Below, in pieces: positions 34,072-42,636 of a stretch of 47,681 nt of DNA. Under the pieces are notes generated by a model, which worked only from the letters and a program-made list of their open reading frames with translations, had not been told where the DNA came from and did not search any database. The DNA comes from Dolichospermum sp. UHCC 0259 (lineage in GTDB: Bacteria; Cyanobacteriota; Cyanobacteriia; Cyanobacteriales; Nostocaceae), in assembly GCF_009711935.1 (NCBI RefSeq), contig NZ_VIKX01000166.1, positions 1 to 47,681 on the forward strand, written 5' to 3'. The translations under genes and the position numbers were made by a program. Numbering within the stretch: position 1 is the first letter of the stretch; the number at the start of each line of letters is the position of its first letter.

Positions 34072-34214
34072 ATGCCTCCGGCACGCTCCGCGAACGCGGC
34101 TACACAAACAAAGTCCGTCTTCACGGACTAATAAATTTTAACCCACGCAGGTGGGTTTTGCCTGTGTAGACGCGGTTTATAACCGCCATATTATCTAACC
34201 GCCGTATTATCTAA
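34072..34214. repeat. Compound palindromic repeat common in Nostocales
   Basis: Three stems follow each other: GTCCGT/ACGGAC (34113-34128), AACCCAC/GTGGGTT (34140-34157) and GCGGTT/AACCGC (34172-34186). Outer arms GCGGCTACACAA and TGTGTAGACGC (imperfect) enclose the first two. It ends with a 16-bp tandem pair (CCGCCATATTATCTAA at 34183-34198 and CCGCCGTATTATCTAA at 34199-34214). The element is a dispersed, highly structured repeat type recalled from Nostoc and Anabaena genomes. Confidence 0.7.
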
Positions 34215-34231
34215 AATCCCCAATTAATTCC

Positions 34232-35632
34232 ATGTTACAAGGTTCAATTCTCCAACAGTTAGAAGCATCTCACCGCCATAGTGCTAGACCTATTCATTTT
34301 GGCGTGTACTATAAAAATACCTTAGTGTCTCTCTGCCATGCTTTGGAGGATCATGTTTTAACTAAAGATAATGATCCTTTGGTAATTGCGGCTTTCCAGC
34401 AGGGTAAATGGTATCTGCAAGAGGCTCAAAGATACGCAGATATCGCGCAACACAGCCGAGCAATTGTGATTATGGCAACGGCTGATGCTGGTTTTGCTGA
34501 ACATTCTACCGGTCAGTTGCCTAATATTGATTTGGTGGGATTAGCTGCTGATGATCCTGTGGCGCAGGAGTGGCATTTGATTATTTTAGCTCCTGACTAC
34601 ACAGCTATGGTAATTTGTCAAGAGTTATCGGCAGATGACTATGGGAAAGATGGTTTGCCAACTTGCGATTTGGAGCGTAAATTCTATGGTTTATGGACAT
34701 TTGAACCGGAATTGGTGGAGGAAACGGCAGAGTTAGCGATCGCTCACATTAAAGACTATCATCCTGAATTAGCACTCAAACTAAGTCAATATCAACAAGC
34801 AATTCACCCAGCTATCTGTCCGGGGGAAGAAGTAGCTACCGTTGTCTCTCGTGTTGTTGATTACCTCAAAACCGGACAAGGTAACTTACCTGTTCTCACC
34901 GCATCCCACCAAAAATTTCTAGATCGTAACTTGGTATCTAACGAAATTCAGGCATTTTTGCGGATGGCACAATTGATTGATCTTGCAGATAGCCGCAACC
35001 CCGTCGCCGCCTCAGAAGTAGCATCTGTCGCCGAAACAATGGGGCAATTATTGGATTTACCCGCATGGCAAATTAAAAGATTGCGCCTAGCTGCTTTATT
35101 ACATCGCCTAGATCCACTGCAAAAAGCCGAAAGCCTGATTAATCCCACTCATATAACAACAGCTTATCAGGAACAATCTCCTAGTTGTCCTCTGGCTTGT
35201 CCCCTTGTACCAGGAGCGCAAGCACTACGAATTATGCCCCGATTACGAGCTATTGCCCAGATTATTACTCACCAAAGCGAATGGTGGAATGGGAACGGCG
35301 AACCCGCAGGTTTAGCTGGTGATGATATTCCCTTAGAATCAAGAATTTTGTCATTAGTAGCAGAATTTCAGTTACAGGTCAATCAGTATAAATACTCGAA
35401 TAAAGCGGGATCAGAGATATTTGCTCAAGCCTTAGATCAGTGCCGAAAACAACAATCTACCCGCTTTGATCCTAAACTTGTAGATACATTAACTTTATTA
35501 GTGATGGGTTTACAACAGGGACTTGATTTACCGATAATGACACCCAAGGTCAGCAGCGGTTTATGGTTACTTGACTCCCGTTGGGATACCGACAGCAAAA
35601 GTAATGAGCAGATTTCAGTGTACAGCAAATGA
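34232..35632 (+). CDS. DICT sensory domain protein with degenerate HD-type domain
   Basis: The 466-residue protein begins with a DICT-like sensory domain (HFGVYYKNTLVSLCHALEDH, through GLWTFEPELVEETAELAI near residue 165), known next to diguanylate cyclases and two-component proteins in cyanobacteria. From about residue 225 a helical HD-like domain follows (LLHRLDPLQKAESLI; HQSEWWNGNGEPAGLAGDDI, like the HD-GYP GNGYP loop but altered). The altered motif suggests lost or changed phosphodiesterase activity. It is cytoplasmic. The stop overlaps the start of the pentapeptide gene (ATGA), so both are translated together. Confidence 0.8.
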   Translation: MLQGSILQQLEASHRHSARPIHFGVYYKNTLVSLCHALEDHVLTKDNDPLVIAAFQQGKWYLQEAQRYADIAQHSRAIVIMATADAGFAEHSTGQLPNIDLVGLAADDPVAQEWHLIILAPDYTAMVICQELSADDYGKDGLPTCDLERKFYGLWTFEPELVEETAELAIAHIKDYHPELALKLSQYQQAIHPAICPGEEVATVVSRVVDYLKTGQGNLPVLTASHQKFLDRNLVSNEIQAFLRMAQLIDLADSRNPVAASEVASVAETMGQLLDLPAWQIKRLRLAALLHRLDPLQKAESLINPTHITTAYQEQSPSCPLACPLVPGAQALRIMPRLRAIAQIITHQSEWWNGNGEPAGLAGDDIPLESRILSLVAEFQLQVNQYKYSNKAGSEIFAQALDQCRKQQSTRFDPKLVDTLTLLVMGLQQGLDLPIMTPKVSSGLWLLDSRWDTDSKSNEQISVYSK

Positions 35633-36315
35633 ATATAGAAACCATTAGATTAGGGCAAAACAAACACCTTCCCGGTGTAAATTTAGAAGATGAGGATCTA
35701 TCTCACCTAGATTTAAGGAAGATAAATTTAACAGGGGCTAAACTGGTGGGGACTGACTTCACTGGTTCTAAATTAGAGGGCGGCCATTTTGAAGGTGCAA
35801 ATTTAATGGGGGCTAATCTGCAAGAAACTGACTTGCGGGCTAACTTGATGGGTGCAAACTTGATGCAGGCTAACTTGACAAGTGCGGACTTACGTGGTAG
35901 TAACTTACGAGGTAGTAACTTGATGGGAGCAATCCTCAACGATGCGTGTTTAGCCGGTGCTTTTTTAAGTGGCGCTAATTTGCAGGGTGTGAATTTGCAG
36001 AGTGTTGACTTGCGAGGTGCAGATTTACGAGGTGCAAATTTGACGGGAGCTAATCTCAAAGGTGCAGACTTAAGCGGTGCAGATTTGCAAGGTGCTGTAC
36101 TAATTGAAGCGAATCTTGAAGAAGCAGATTTAAGAAAAGCAAATTTAGCAGGGGCTAATTTAACCGGGGCTAATTTACTTTGTGCTGAATTAGATGAAGT
36201 GAAGTTAAATGGGGCAAATTTAGATCGGGTGTGTTTGCGGGGAACAGTTTTAGAAGTCAGGAGTTCGGAGTTCGGAGGAAGAAAGAAGGAGGAAGAAGAA
36301 ATAAGAATTATGTAG
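35629..36315 (+). CDS. Pentapeptide repeat protein
   Basis: Of 228 residues, about 170 are made of A(D/N)LXX units, from DLSHLDLRKINLTGAKLVGT to LLCAELDEVKLNGANLDRVC, which fold as a right-handed square beta-helix. The C-terminal 20 residues (EVRSSEFGGRKKEEEEIRIM) encode STRR-like DNA and were probably gained by readthrough into a repeat. The function of such proteins is usually unknown; some mimic DNA. It overlaps the DICT gene by 4 bp and lies 13 bp before the YdcF gene, an apparent three-gene operon. Confidence 0.88.
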   Translation: MNIETIRLGQNKHLPGVNLEDEDLSHLDLRKINLTGAKLVGTDFTGSKLEGGHFEGANLMGANLQETDLRANLMGANLMQANLTSADLRGSNLRGSNLMGAILNDACLAGAFLSGANLQGVNLQSVDLRGADLRGANLTGANLKGADLSGADLQGAVLIEANLEEADLRKANLAGANLTGANLLCAELDEVKLNGANLDRVCLRGTVLEVRSSEFGGRKKEEEEIRIM

Positions 36316-36328
36316 AAGTTGAGAGCCT

Positions 36329-36973
36329 ATGAAATGGAAGGTTAAATTAGCTTGGTTTGTTTTCGGGATCATGTTGGGGTTAGTAGGCATAATTCCTGTT
36401 AGGATAGCGATCGCCTTTAACCAAGTTCCTGTACCCCAAGCAATTTTTGTGTTGGGTGGTGATGGTAGTCGGATGGAATTTGCCGCCCAGTTTTGGCAAT
36501 CTCACAGAAATTTAGATATTTGGGTTTCTGATTTTGATTCTCAACTCAATTATAATCGTCCGATTTTTCAAAGGTTTGGTGTTCCTAACAGTAAATTACG
36601 GTTTGATGGCAGAGCGACAGATACAGTCACTAATTTCACAACATTAGTAAATAAATTTGCTGACAATAAGTTACAGCATCTTTATTTAATTACATCGGAT
36701 TATCATATGCGAAGATCAAGAGCGATCGCTAGTATTGTCCTTGGTAGTCGGGGGATTGTGGTTACACCTGTAGCAGTATATTCGGGTGGATATCAGCCAG
36801 AATCCCTAAAACGGGCGTTGAGGGACTGCGGGCGCTCTCTTTTATGGCTTGTAACTAATCGAACGGGAGCTAGTTTCAATCCCCGTATCAAAGAAACTAC
36901 ATCTATTTACAACCTGATTATACAAGTAGTAAACGTGAGAGCGTTCATTTATCGGTCACTTTTCCAGATTTAA
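36329..36973 (+). CDS. YdcF-family (DUF218) protein
   Basis: This 214-residue protein has one N-terminal membrane span (residues 7-25) and the DUF218 core: QAIFVLGGDGSRMEFAAQFW, then RPIFQRFGVPNSKLRFDGRA, TDTVTNFTTL and HLYLITSDYHMRRSRAIASI. The family includes SanA and YdcF, linked to envelope barrier and peptidoglycan precursor handling, but the reaction is not settled. It comes 13 bp after the pentapeptide gene, on the same strand. STRR-like DNA (CTCCTGACTCC) follows. Confidence 0.85.
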   Translation: MKWKVKLAWFVFGIMLGLVGIIPVRIAIAFNQVPVPQAIFVLGGDGSRMEFAAQFWQSHRNLDIWVSDFDSQLNYNRPIFQRFGVPNSKLRFDGRATDTVTNFTTLVNKFADNKLQHLYLITSDYHMRRSRAIASIVLGSRGIVVTPVAVYSGGYQPESLKRALRDCGRSLLWLVTNRTGASFNPRIKETTSIYNLIIQVVNVRAFIYRSLFQI

Positions 36974-37252
36974 TATTATTTTTTCCTGACTCCTGACTCC
37001 TGACTTCTGGGTTCTCATTCAGGGATTGACTAGTGTGTTAATTTTGTGTATTTTTGGAGGGATTGTCCAGAAAATTATCGGTGTTATCGTAGATTTCACC
37101 GAAAACATCTGTTCCAAGCACTTTCTCATAAAAATATGCGACACATTTTGTGCATGAAGTCTTATGGGATAAGAGATTCAGAATTAACACCCTAGGGATT
37201 GACTGAAATAGTGATATTGTTATGAGTGTTATTTCCGAGATTTAACAATTCT
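36974..37252. other. 279-bp gap before rfbC
   Basis: The gap holds a short TCCTGAC STRR run (about 36985-37005) and then AT-rich DNA that should contain the rfb promoter. No gene is recognised; an open GTG frame from 37226 is only an extension of rfbC. Confidence 0.5.
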
Positions 37253-37798
37253 ATGAACATTATCTCCACCTCTATTCCTGATGTCCTTCTCCTCGAACCC
37301 AAAGTATTCCAAGACTCGCGGGGCTTTTTTTTGGAATCCTACAATCAAAAAACATTCACAGAAAAACTCGGAATCACAGTCAACTTCGTTCAAGATAATC
37401 ATTCAAAATCTGAATACAATGTCCTGAGAGGATTACATTATCAACTCATCCAACCTCAAGGTAAATTAGTCCGTGCCATTGTGGGGACAATCTTTGATGT
37501 TGCAGTAGACATCAGAAAAAACTCCCCTACCTTTGGACAATGGGTAGGTTACGAACTTAGTGCCGAAAACAAACGCCAATTGTGGATACCAGCAGGATTT
37601 GCTCATGCTTTTCTGGTGCTGTCAGAAACTGCCGAAGTTTTGTATAAGGCTACAGACTATTATGCACCAGGAGGCGATCGCTCAATCCTTTGGAATGATC
37701 CAGATTTAGCGATAGATTGGCCTTTAAAAACACCCCCAATTCTCTCAGATAAAGACAGCAACGGTCAAACCTTCAAAAACGCCGAAGTTTATGAATAA
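37253..37798 (+). CDS. rfbC: dTDP-4-dehydrorhamnose 3,5-epimerase
   Basis: RfbC (RmlC) epimerises dTDP-4-keto-6-deoxyglucose on the way to dTDP-L-rhamnose for cell-surface polysaccharides. The cupin fold and active-site segments are plain: DSRGFFLESYNQKTF, the catalytic histidine in VLRGLHYQLIQPQGKLVR, AVDIRKNSPTFGQW, and GFAHAFLVLSETAEVLYK with tyrosine YYAPGGDRSILWND. It has 181 residues from the ATG at 37253 (a GTG at 37226 adds nine). It is the first of three genes, with its stop inside rfbD. Confidence 0.95.
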   Translation: MNIISTSIPDVLLLEPKVFQDSRGFFLESYNQKTFTEKLGITVNFVQDNHSKSEYNVLRGLHYQLIQPQGKLVRAIVGTIFDVAVDIRKNSPTFGQWVGYELSAENKRQLWIPAGFAHAFLVLSETAEVLYKATDYYAPGGDRSILWNDPDLAIDWPLKTPPILSDKDSNGQTFKNAEVYE

Positions 37799-38678
37799 AT
37801 CAATATTACTAATAGGTAGTAAGGGACAAGTTGGCACAGAACTACAACATACCCTTTCATCCAACTACAAAGTTATTGCCCTTGCTCGTCCAGAAATAGA
37901 CCTAACTCAACCGGAAAACTTACGCCAAATCATCAGAGAAAACCAACCCGAAATAATTATCAATGCCGCTGCTTACACCGCAGTAGACAAAGCCGAAAGT
38001 GAACCAGAAAATGCTCACATAGTCAACACATTAGCTCCCCAAATTCTCGCCGAAGAAAGTCAAAAATTAGGAAGTTTCCTCATTCATATTTCCACAGATT
38101 ACGTATTTAATGGCAACAGTAATTATCCCTATCAAGAAACCGATAAAACCAATCCATTGAGTGTATATGGACAAACAAAATTAGCCGGAGAAATAGCAAT
38201 TCAAAATATTTGCCCTCAACATATAATTCTCCGTACAGCTTGGGTTTATGGAACTCATGGAAAAAGCAACTTCGTCAAAACCATGTTACGACTTGGTAAA
38301 GAAAGACCAGAAGTTAGAGTAGTTGCCGATCAAATTGGTAGTCCGACATGGGCGCAAAATATAGCCTTAGCAATTACCCAAATTATCCCCCATTTAACAT
38401 CAGAAACTGCGGGAATTTATCACTATACAAATAGTGGTGTAGCCAGTTGGTATGACTTCGCCATAGCCATCTTTGAAGAAGCAGAAAAACTCGGTTTTCC
38501 CCTAAAAATTGAAAATATTATCCCCATTACTACTCCTGAATATCCCACCCCCGCAAAACGTCCTGCTTATTCCGTCCTCGCCTGTGAGAAAATATCCAAA
38601 GTCTTGGGAACTTATTCTCCTCATTGGCGACAAGGACTCAGATTAATGTTAAAAGAACTACAAGAAAAATCTCTATGA
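37791..38678 (+). CDS. rfbD: dTDP-4-dehydrorhamnose reductase
   Basis: RfbD (RmlD) reduces dTDP-4-keto-L-rhamnose with NAD(P)H to dTDP-L-rhamnose. It is a 295-residue extended SDR with an N-terminal nucleotide site (LLIGSKGQVGTELQH), IINAAAYTAVDKAE, the catalytic pair in YGQTKLAGE and the ISTDYVFNG motif. It overlaps rfbC by 8 bp and rfbA by 4 bp, so the three are translated from one mRNA. Confidence 0.95.
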   Translation: MNKSILLIGSKGQVGTELQHTLSSNYKVIALARPEIDLTQPENLRQIIRENQPEIIINAAAYTAVDKAESEPENAHIVNTLAPQILAEESQKLGSFLIHISTDYVFNGNSNYPYQETDKTNPLSVYGQTKLAGEIAIQNICPQHIILRTAWVYGTHGKSNFVKTMLRLGKERPEVRVVADQIGSPTWAQNIALAITQIIPHLTSETAGIYHYTNSGVASWYDFAIAIFEEAEKLGFPLKIENIIPITTPEYPTPAKRPAYSVLACEKISKVLGTYSPHWRQGLRLMLKELQEKSL

Positions 38679-39751
38679 AAGCACTAATTTTATCCGGTGG
38701 AAAAGGAACAAGATTACGACCATTAACTTATACAGGCGCAAAACAACTTGTTCCAGTTGCCAACAAACCAATTTTATGGTACGGCATTGAAGAAATGGCT
38801 ACAGCAGGGATTACTGATATTGGGATCATTATCAGTCCAGAAACCGGAGAAGAAGTCAAAAATAAAACCGGAAATGGCGAAAAGTTCGGCGTTAATATCA
38901 CCTACATTTTACAAGAAAAACCGGCAGGATTAGCCCAAGCTGTCCAGGTTGCCCGTCCTTTTTTACAAGATTCACCCTTTGCTATGTATTTAGGTGATAA
39001 CCTGATTCAACAAGGTGATTTGAGTTCATTTTTAGATAAATTTACTCAACAACAACCAGATGCTTTAATTCTGTTACGGGAAGTCACAAATCCTAGCGCT
39101 TTTGGTGTGGCAAAGGTAGATGAAAAAGGCAGAGTATTACAATTAATTGAAAAGCCAAAAATTCCGCCTTCAAACTTAGCATTGGTAGGGGTTTATTTCT
39201 TTTCACCAGTTATCCATGAGGCGATTTCTCTGATTAAACCTTCAGCTAGAGGAGAATTAGAAATTACTGACGCGATTCAATGTTTAATAGATCAAGAAAA
39301 AGAAGTTTTAGCTTGTAATCTTGACGGTTGGTGGTTAGATACAGGTAAAAAAGATGATTTATTAGAAGCTAACCGTCTCATTCTTGATACCTATTTAACA
39401 AAATCAATTCTCAGTGATGTTGATTCTACAACTCAGATTACTGGAAGAGTAGAAATTGGTGTTGAATCTAAAATTATTAACTGTACAATTCGTGGACCTG
39501 TAATCATTGGCAATAACTGTTATTTAGAAAACTGTTTTATCGGTCCTTATAGTAGTATTGCCGATAATTCAACACTGATAGAAACAGATTTAGAACATAG
39601 TGTTGTTTTAGAAGGGGCTAAAATCACTGGCATTCAACAACGAATTATTGATAGCCTAATTGGACAACGCGCCCAATTAAGTATTGCCCCCCGTCGTCCT
39701 AAAGCATTACGCTTTTTAATAGGTGATGATTCGCAAATTGAATTGACTTGA
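38675..39751 (+). CDS. rfbA: Glucose-1-phosphate thymidylyltransferase, long form
   Basis: This enzyme makes dTDP-glucose from glucose-1-phosphate and dTTP. The N-terminal nucleotidyltransferase domain shows KALILSGGKGTRLRPLTYTG, then AMYLGDNLIQQGDL and VGVYFFSPVIHEAI. After residue 240 there is a left-handed beta-helix of hexapeptide repeats (TTQITGRVEIGVESKIINC), so it is the long 358-residue RmlA/StrD form, not the short 290-residue one. The start is the ATG at 38675, overlapping the rfbD stop. rfbB, the 4,6-dehydratase, is not in this window. An imperfect hairpin (39794-39846) may end the transcript. Confidence 0.93.
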   Translation: MKALILSGGKGTRLRPLTYTGAKQLVPVANKPILWYGIEEMATAGITDIGIIISPETGEEVKNKTGNGEKFGVNITYILQEKPAGLAQAVQVARPFLQDSPFAMYLGDNLIQQGDLSSFLDKFTQQQPDALILLREVTNPSAFGVAKVDEKGRVLQLIEKPKIPPSNLALVGVYFFSPVIHEAISLIKPSARGELEITDAIQCLIDQEKEVLACNLDGWWLDTGKKDDLLEANRLILDTYLTKSILSDVDSTTQITGRVEIGVESKIINCTIRGPVIIGNNCYLENCFIGPYSSIADNSTLIETDLEHSVVLEGAKITGIQQRIIDSLIGQRAQLSIAPRRPKALRFLIGDDSQIELT

Positions 39752-39793
39752 AGGTAAGAGGTATTCTTCTAGACACTGTACCAATATTCAATA

Positions 39794-39846
39794 AAAAGGC
39801 TGGTTTTAGCAATACTATAAATACCTTGCTACAACTGGCTTTTATA
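39794..39846 (+). terminator. Imperfect hairpin after rfbA
   Basis: AAAAGGCTGGTTTTAGCAA (39794 on) is a near reverse complement of TTGCTACAACTGGCTTTT. The stem has mismatches, and only a short T-rich tail follows, so its terminator role is a suggestion. Confidence 0.35.
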
Positions 39847-39902
39847 TCAATATTTTCTGTCATGATTATTTCTTTTTATCTTTAGGACTTACGCACAAGT
39901 TA

Positions 39903-40178
39903 CTAAAAACGAACCACATAAAACACAGAGGAATGAGAGGAGTAAGTATCTACTATTCTATCAAAGTCAACCTTTTCACAATCTTGTTTTATTGCTTCAC
40001 TTATTAGCTGTAAGTCTTCTTTGGGTGTTGAACCTGCAAACCTTAGTAATTCTTTACCGGGAACACCTTTGATTTTTGAATTTGTCAAACTGCGGGCAAA
40101 TTCCAGGACTTGATATTGCAAGTCTTGAGGCATTATGTTTAATTGTTCAATAACTTGGTCAGCAATAGATGTAGTCAT
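39903..40178 (-). CDS. DUF2281-type antitoxin with altered C-terminus
   Basis: The 91-residue protein begins as a VapB-like/DUF2281 antitoxin: TSIADQVIEQLNIMPQDLQY, QVLEFARSL, then GKELLRFAGSTPKEDLQLIS and QDCEKVD. In the relatives I recall the chain ends shortly after a Val-Asp pair (VDxxEW); here it runs on for about 15 more residues (RIVDTYSSHSSVFY). One extra base after the GAT codon would explain this: skipping it gives Glu then a stop. It is probably a frameshifted antitoxin. No toxin gene is next to it; the AAA-ATPase gene ends 13 bp upstream. Confidence 0.7.
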   Translation of the reverse strand: MTTSIADQVIEQLNIMPQDLQYQVLEFARSLTNSKIKGVPGKELLRFAGSTPKEDLQLISEAIKQDCEKVDFDRIVDTYSSHSSVFYVVRF

Positions 40179-40190
40179 AGTATTTTTCTT

Positions 40191-42308
40191 CTAGTATTGT
40201 GAAATGTTGTGTATATTACTAAGTATATTTTTCATTCCTTCGGGTTGAAAATTAGCATCACGCATACGAAATAAAATCAAATTCCTAAATTTTTCATATT
40301 GTACACCATGCCCAAATTCTCCAACGAAGAGCTTTAAAATTTTTCGTCCAGGAAATATTCTAAGCCAAGAATCATTTTTAAGAGCTTCTAAATATTCCAG
40401 CCTATATCTTTCTTCAATCTCAATCAGTTTATCCTTGGAAAGCTCATTTGTCGATACTTTACCAATCCGTTCATAACATCTCTGTACTACTTTTGAAAAC
40501 TCAGATCCTAACGCTTGAATTTTTGGATCAAAGCTTAGATCAAGTTGTTTTATTAATAAATTATTTACATAATTACGAAGTTTTTCTTCAACTTCAAATC
40601 TAATCGAATCACTTGCAAATTTCTTCAGTTGTGCATAAATCTTATCTTCTGTGTAATCTTGAGTAGAAAAATTAATCTCTTGAATAACTTTGATAATAAA
40701 ATGTGGTTCAAGTAAATAGTTTTCAATGTGATATACATTCCAGGTATAACAATTAGATTCTATGATATCAGATTTATTTTGTAAATTTGAAATATTTATA
40801 TCACTGTCATTTATAGCATAAACTTTTGCAGATATATCAGCATCACGACTCACTTTTTCTAATATTTGATAAAGGTCTGCAACCCGTTTTTTATTACCAC
40901 CTGATATGATATTGACTTTAGATGAAAATTGTGGAAATAGCAAGCTCACCATTCGTTTATCAAATTCAGTATCACCCCCACCTTCAAGAATTACAATCTT
41001 AGCTTCTGGGAGATAAGCTGATTCTCCTACAAGGCTAATAATTACACGCTTAATGTCCTCATTTGCTTTGATCTCTGTAGCTTGATTTTCACAGAGTGAT
41101 TCACTAGATGATTGTAGATGAAATACTCTAAAATTTTCAACTCCAACCGCTTCTCTAATAAGGGTATCAGAATGTGTAACTAGCCATAATTGATTTCCTA
41201 GTGGTTTACCTAAATGTTCATGATAGAAGTTAGCTAATCCACTTACAAGACGAGGATTAAGGTGTAGTTCTGGTTCATCAATTAAAAGTACAGAATTTTT
41301 AGGAGCAGTATTCCATAAACGTAAATAACCATAAAGAACTTCTTTTTCTCCCGAACTCAATTCATTAATATCATGTATTGCTCCAGAGGGAGTTTTGACA
41401 TCAAATGATATGCTTCCATCAGATTTAGGTTGAGGACCCAAAAATTTTTTACCTGGAAAGAAAGTTTTAAATAGTTCTTTCAAAGTATCAGTTATTTTGT
41501 CAGTTTCATTGCTAGATAACCCAGATTTTTCTCTAATAAGCTGACGTAAATAACTAGAAGCAATTGCTGTTTTTAGATTTGAATATTTATTTTGATAATT
41601 ATATAGTGACGATTGCCGTAATTGATTTTCTGTTGAATCTGAGTTAAGGTTAATACCACCAATTTGCTCACGAGAGTAAACTCGATTTGCGCCATGATAA
41701 TCAATGATACCAATTTGCTGAGGTTGATAAAGGCGAAATGCAAGTGAGAGAACTTGTGATGGTAATATTTCTTCTTTCCGGTTAGACCATATTTTTATAT
41801 GACCAATATAAGAAAGCTGATTTAACTCTTCTTTAAAAGATGAAATTTGAACTAAATTAGAATCCTGTATTTTAGGATTAGTTTGATACAATGAATATGC
41901 TAGTGATGTTGATGTTGTACTAATAAACTGTTGCGGTAATCTTTCAGAGCTAGAATTGTACCACATTTGATCATTTTCTAGTTTTTCCCATTCATTAAGA
42001 ATATGATTTTTCTCTTTATCATTAAATAAAAATTCTGCTGTAATTTCCAATGGCTGATTTCGATCTTGCAATAAAGATAATATATCCTCTGATCTTTGAT
42101 TCAAGTTAATTTGAAATTCATTAAACCACTGCTGCACTTCATTATCCTGATAACCTCCATAGCCCGATTTCAATAGTCGAATTGCATCAAATATAGATGA
42201 CTTTCCCGAACCATTAGGACCCGCAATTACAACAACATCACCTAAGTTTGTTAATTTGAGGGATTTAATGGCACGAAAATTTTTGATTTCGAGTCTAATA
42301 ATACGCAT
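40191..42308 (-). CDS. AAA ATPase fused to a TOPRIM/DUF4435-like domain (OLD/PARIS-like)
   Basis: The 705-residue protein has an SMC/ABC-type ATPase domain: Walker A GPNGSGKSS (30-38), signature LSSGEKE (317-323), Walker B VLLIDEPELHL (340-350) and H-loop VTHSD (387-391). After this a TOPRIM-like nuclease region follows: ILEGGGDTEFD with Glu442, an acidic pair in INDSDIN (D501, D503) and HIENYLLEP (527-535), the latter recalling DUF4435. Such pairs (OLD nucleases; AriA-AriB of PARIS) are anti-phage effectors, here joined in one chain. It sits among toxin-antitoxin genes. Defence is an inference; an orphan OLD-family housekeeping protein is the main alternative. The start is the ATG at 42308. 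Confidence 0.78.
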   Translation of the reverse strand: MRIIRLEIKNFRAIKSLKLTNLGDVVVIAGPNGSGKSSIFDAIRLLKSGYGGYQDNEVQQWFNEFQINLNQRSEDILSLLQDRNQPLEITAEFLFNDKEKNHILNEWEKLENDQMWYNSSSERLPQQFISTTSTSLAYSLYQTNPKIQDSNLVQISSFKEELNQLSYIGHIKIWSNRKEEILPSQVLSLAFRLYQPQQIGIIDYHGANRVYSREQIGGINLNSDSTENQLRQSSLYNYQNKYSNLKTAIASSYLRQLIREKSGLSSNETDKITDTLKELFKTFFPGKKFLGPQPKSDGSISFDVKTPSGAIHDINELSSGEKEVLYGYLRLWNTAPKNSVLLIDEPELHLNPRLVSGLANFYHEHLGKPLGNQLWLVTHSDTLIREAVGVENFRVFHLQSSSESLCENQATEIKANEDIKRVIISLVGESAYLPEAKIVILEGGGDTEFDKRMVSLLFPQFSSKVNIISGGNKKRVADLYQILEKVSRDADISAKVYAINDSDINISNLQNKSDIIESNCYTWNVYHIENYLLEPHFIIKVIQEINFSTQDYTEDKIYAQLKKFASDSIRFEVEEKLRNYVNNLLIKQLDLSFDPKIQALGSEFSKVVQRCYERIGKVSTNELSKDKLIEIEERYRLEYLEALKNDSWLRIFPGRKILKLFVGEFGHGVQYEKFRNLILFRMRDANFQPEGMKNILSNIHNISQY

Positions 42309-42381
42309 GATTCAGTAATTTCAGATTCAAATTGGAATGAGTACATTATACAATATGAAAGTATAAAATATCTAATTTAGC

Positions 42382-42636
42382 TTAAGTCAACTCTTCTTGA
42401 ATAGTCTTTATATCTTCCAATAAATCAACTTCATTATAATGTCGTTCAATTTTCCTTTCTCCTAAAAGCTGCTGAAATTCCCAAACAGATAAATTAGCCA
42501 AACGTCGTGCTTGACCAAAAGTAAAAATATTCTGTGCGTATAACTGTAAAGCTAATTCCTGACGAATAACCGACTCACCCTGACTTAAAGAATCAGGTGA
42601 TAATTGTAAATTAATCGAACTCGCAAATTTACTCAT
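42382..42636 (-). CDS. UPF0175 family protein
   Basis: This 84-residue protein has the UPF0175 helix-turn-helix-like core: GESVIRQELALQLYAQNIFT, then FGQARRLANLSVWEFQQLLG and the end EVDLLEDIKTIQEE. Members are usually antitoxin-like partners of PIN or DUF3368 toxins. Here the next gene in that direction is the AAA/TOPRIM-like gene, not a PIN toxin, so this could be an orphan or a regulator of that gene. The ATG at 42636 is chosen; an upstream TTG adds three residues. Confidence 0.8.
   Translation of the reverse strand: MSKFASSINLQLSPDSLSQGESVIRQELALQLYAQNIFTFGQARRLANLSVWEFQQLLGERKIERHYNEVDLLEDIKTIQEELT

Noticed and set aside
34072-34214. tRNA-like folds in the palindromic block
   Set aside because: There is no acceptor stem, T-loop or anticodon arrangement; the stems are those of a dispersed repeat.
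35703-36059. Minus-strand repetitive open frame opposite the pentapeptide gene
   Set aside because: Its KLAPxKxAPRK repeats are the antisense reading of the pentapeptide repeats.
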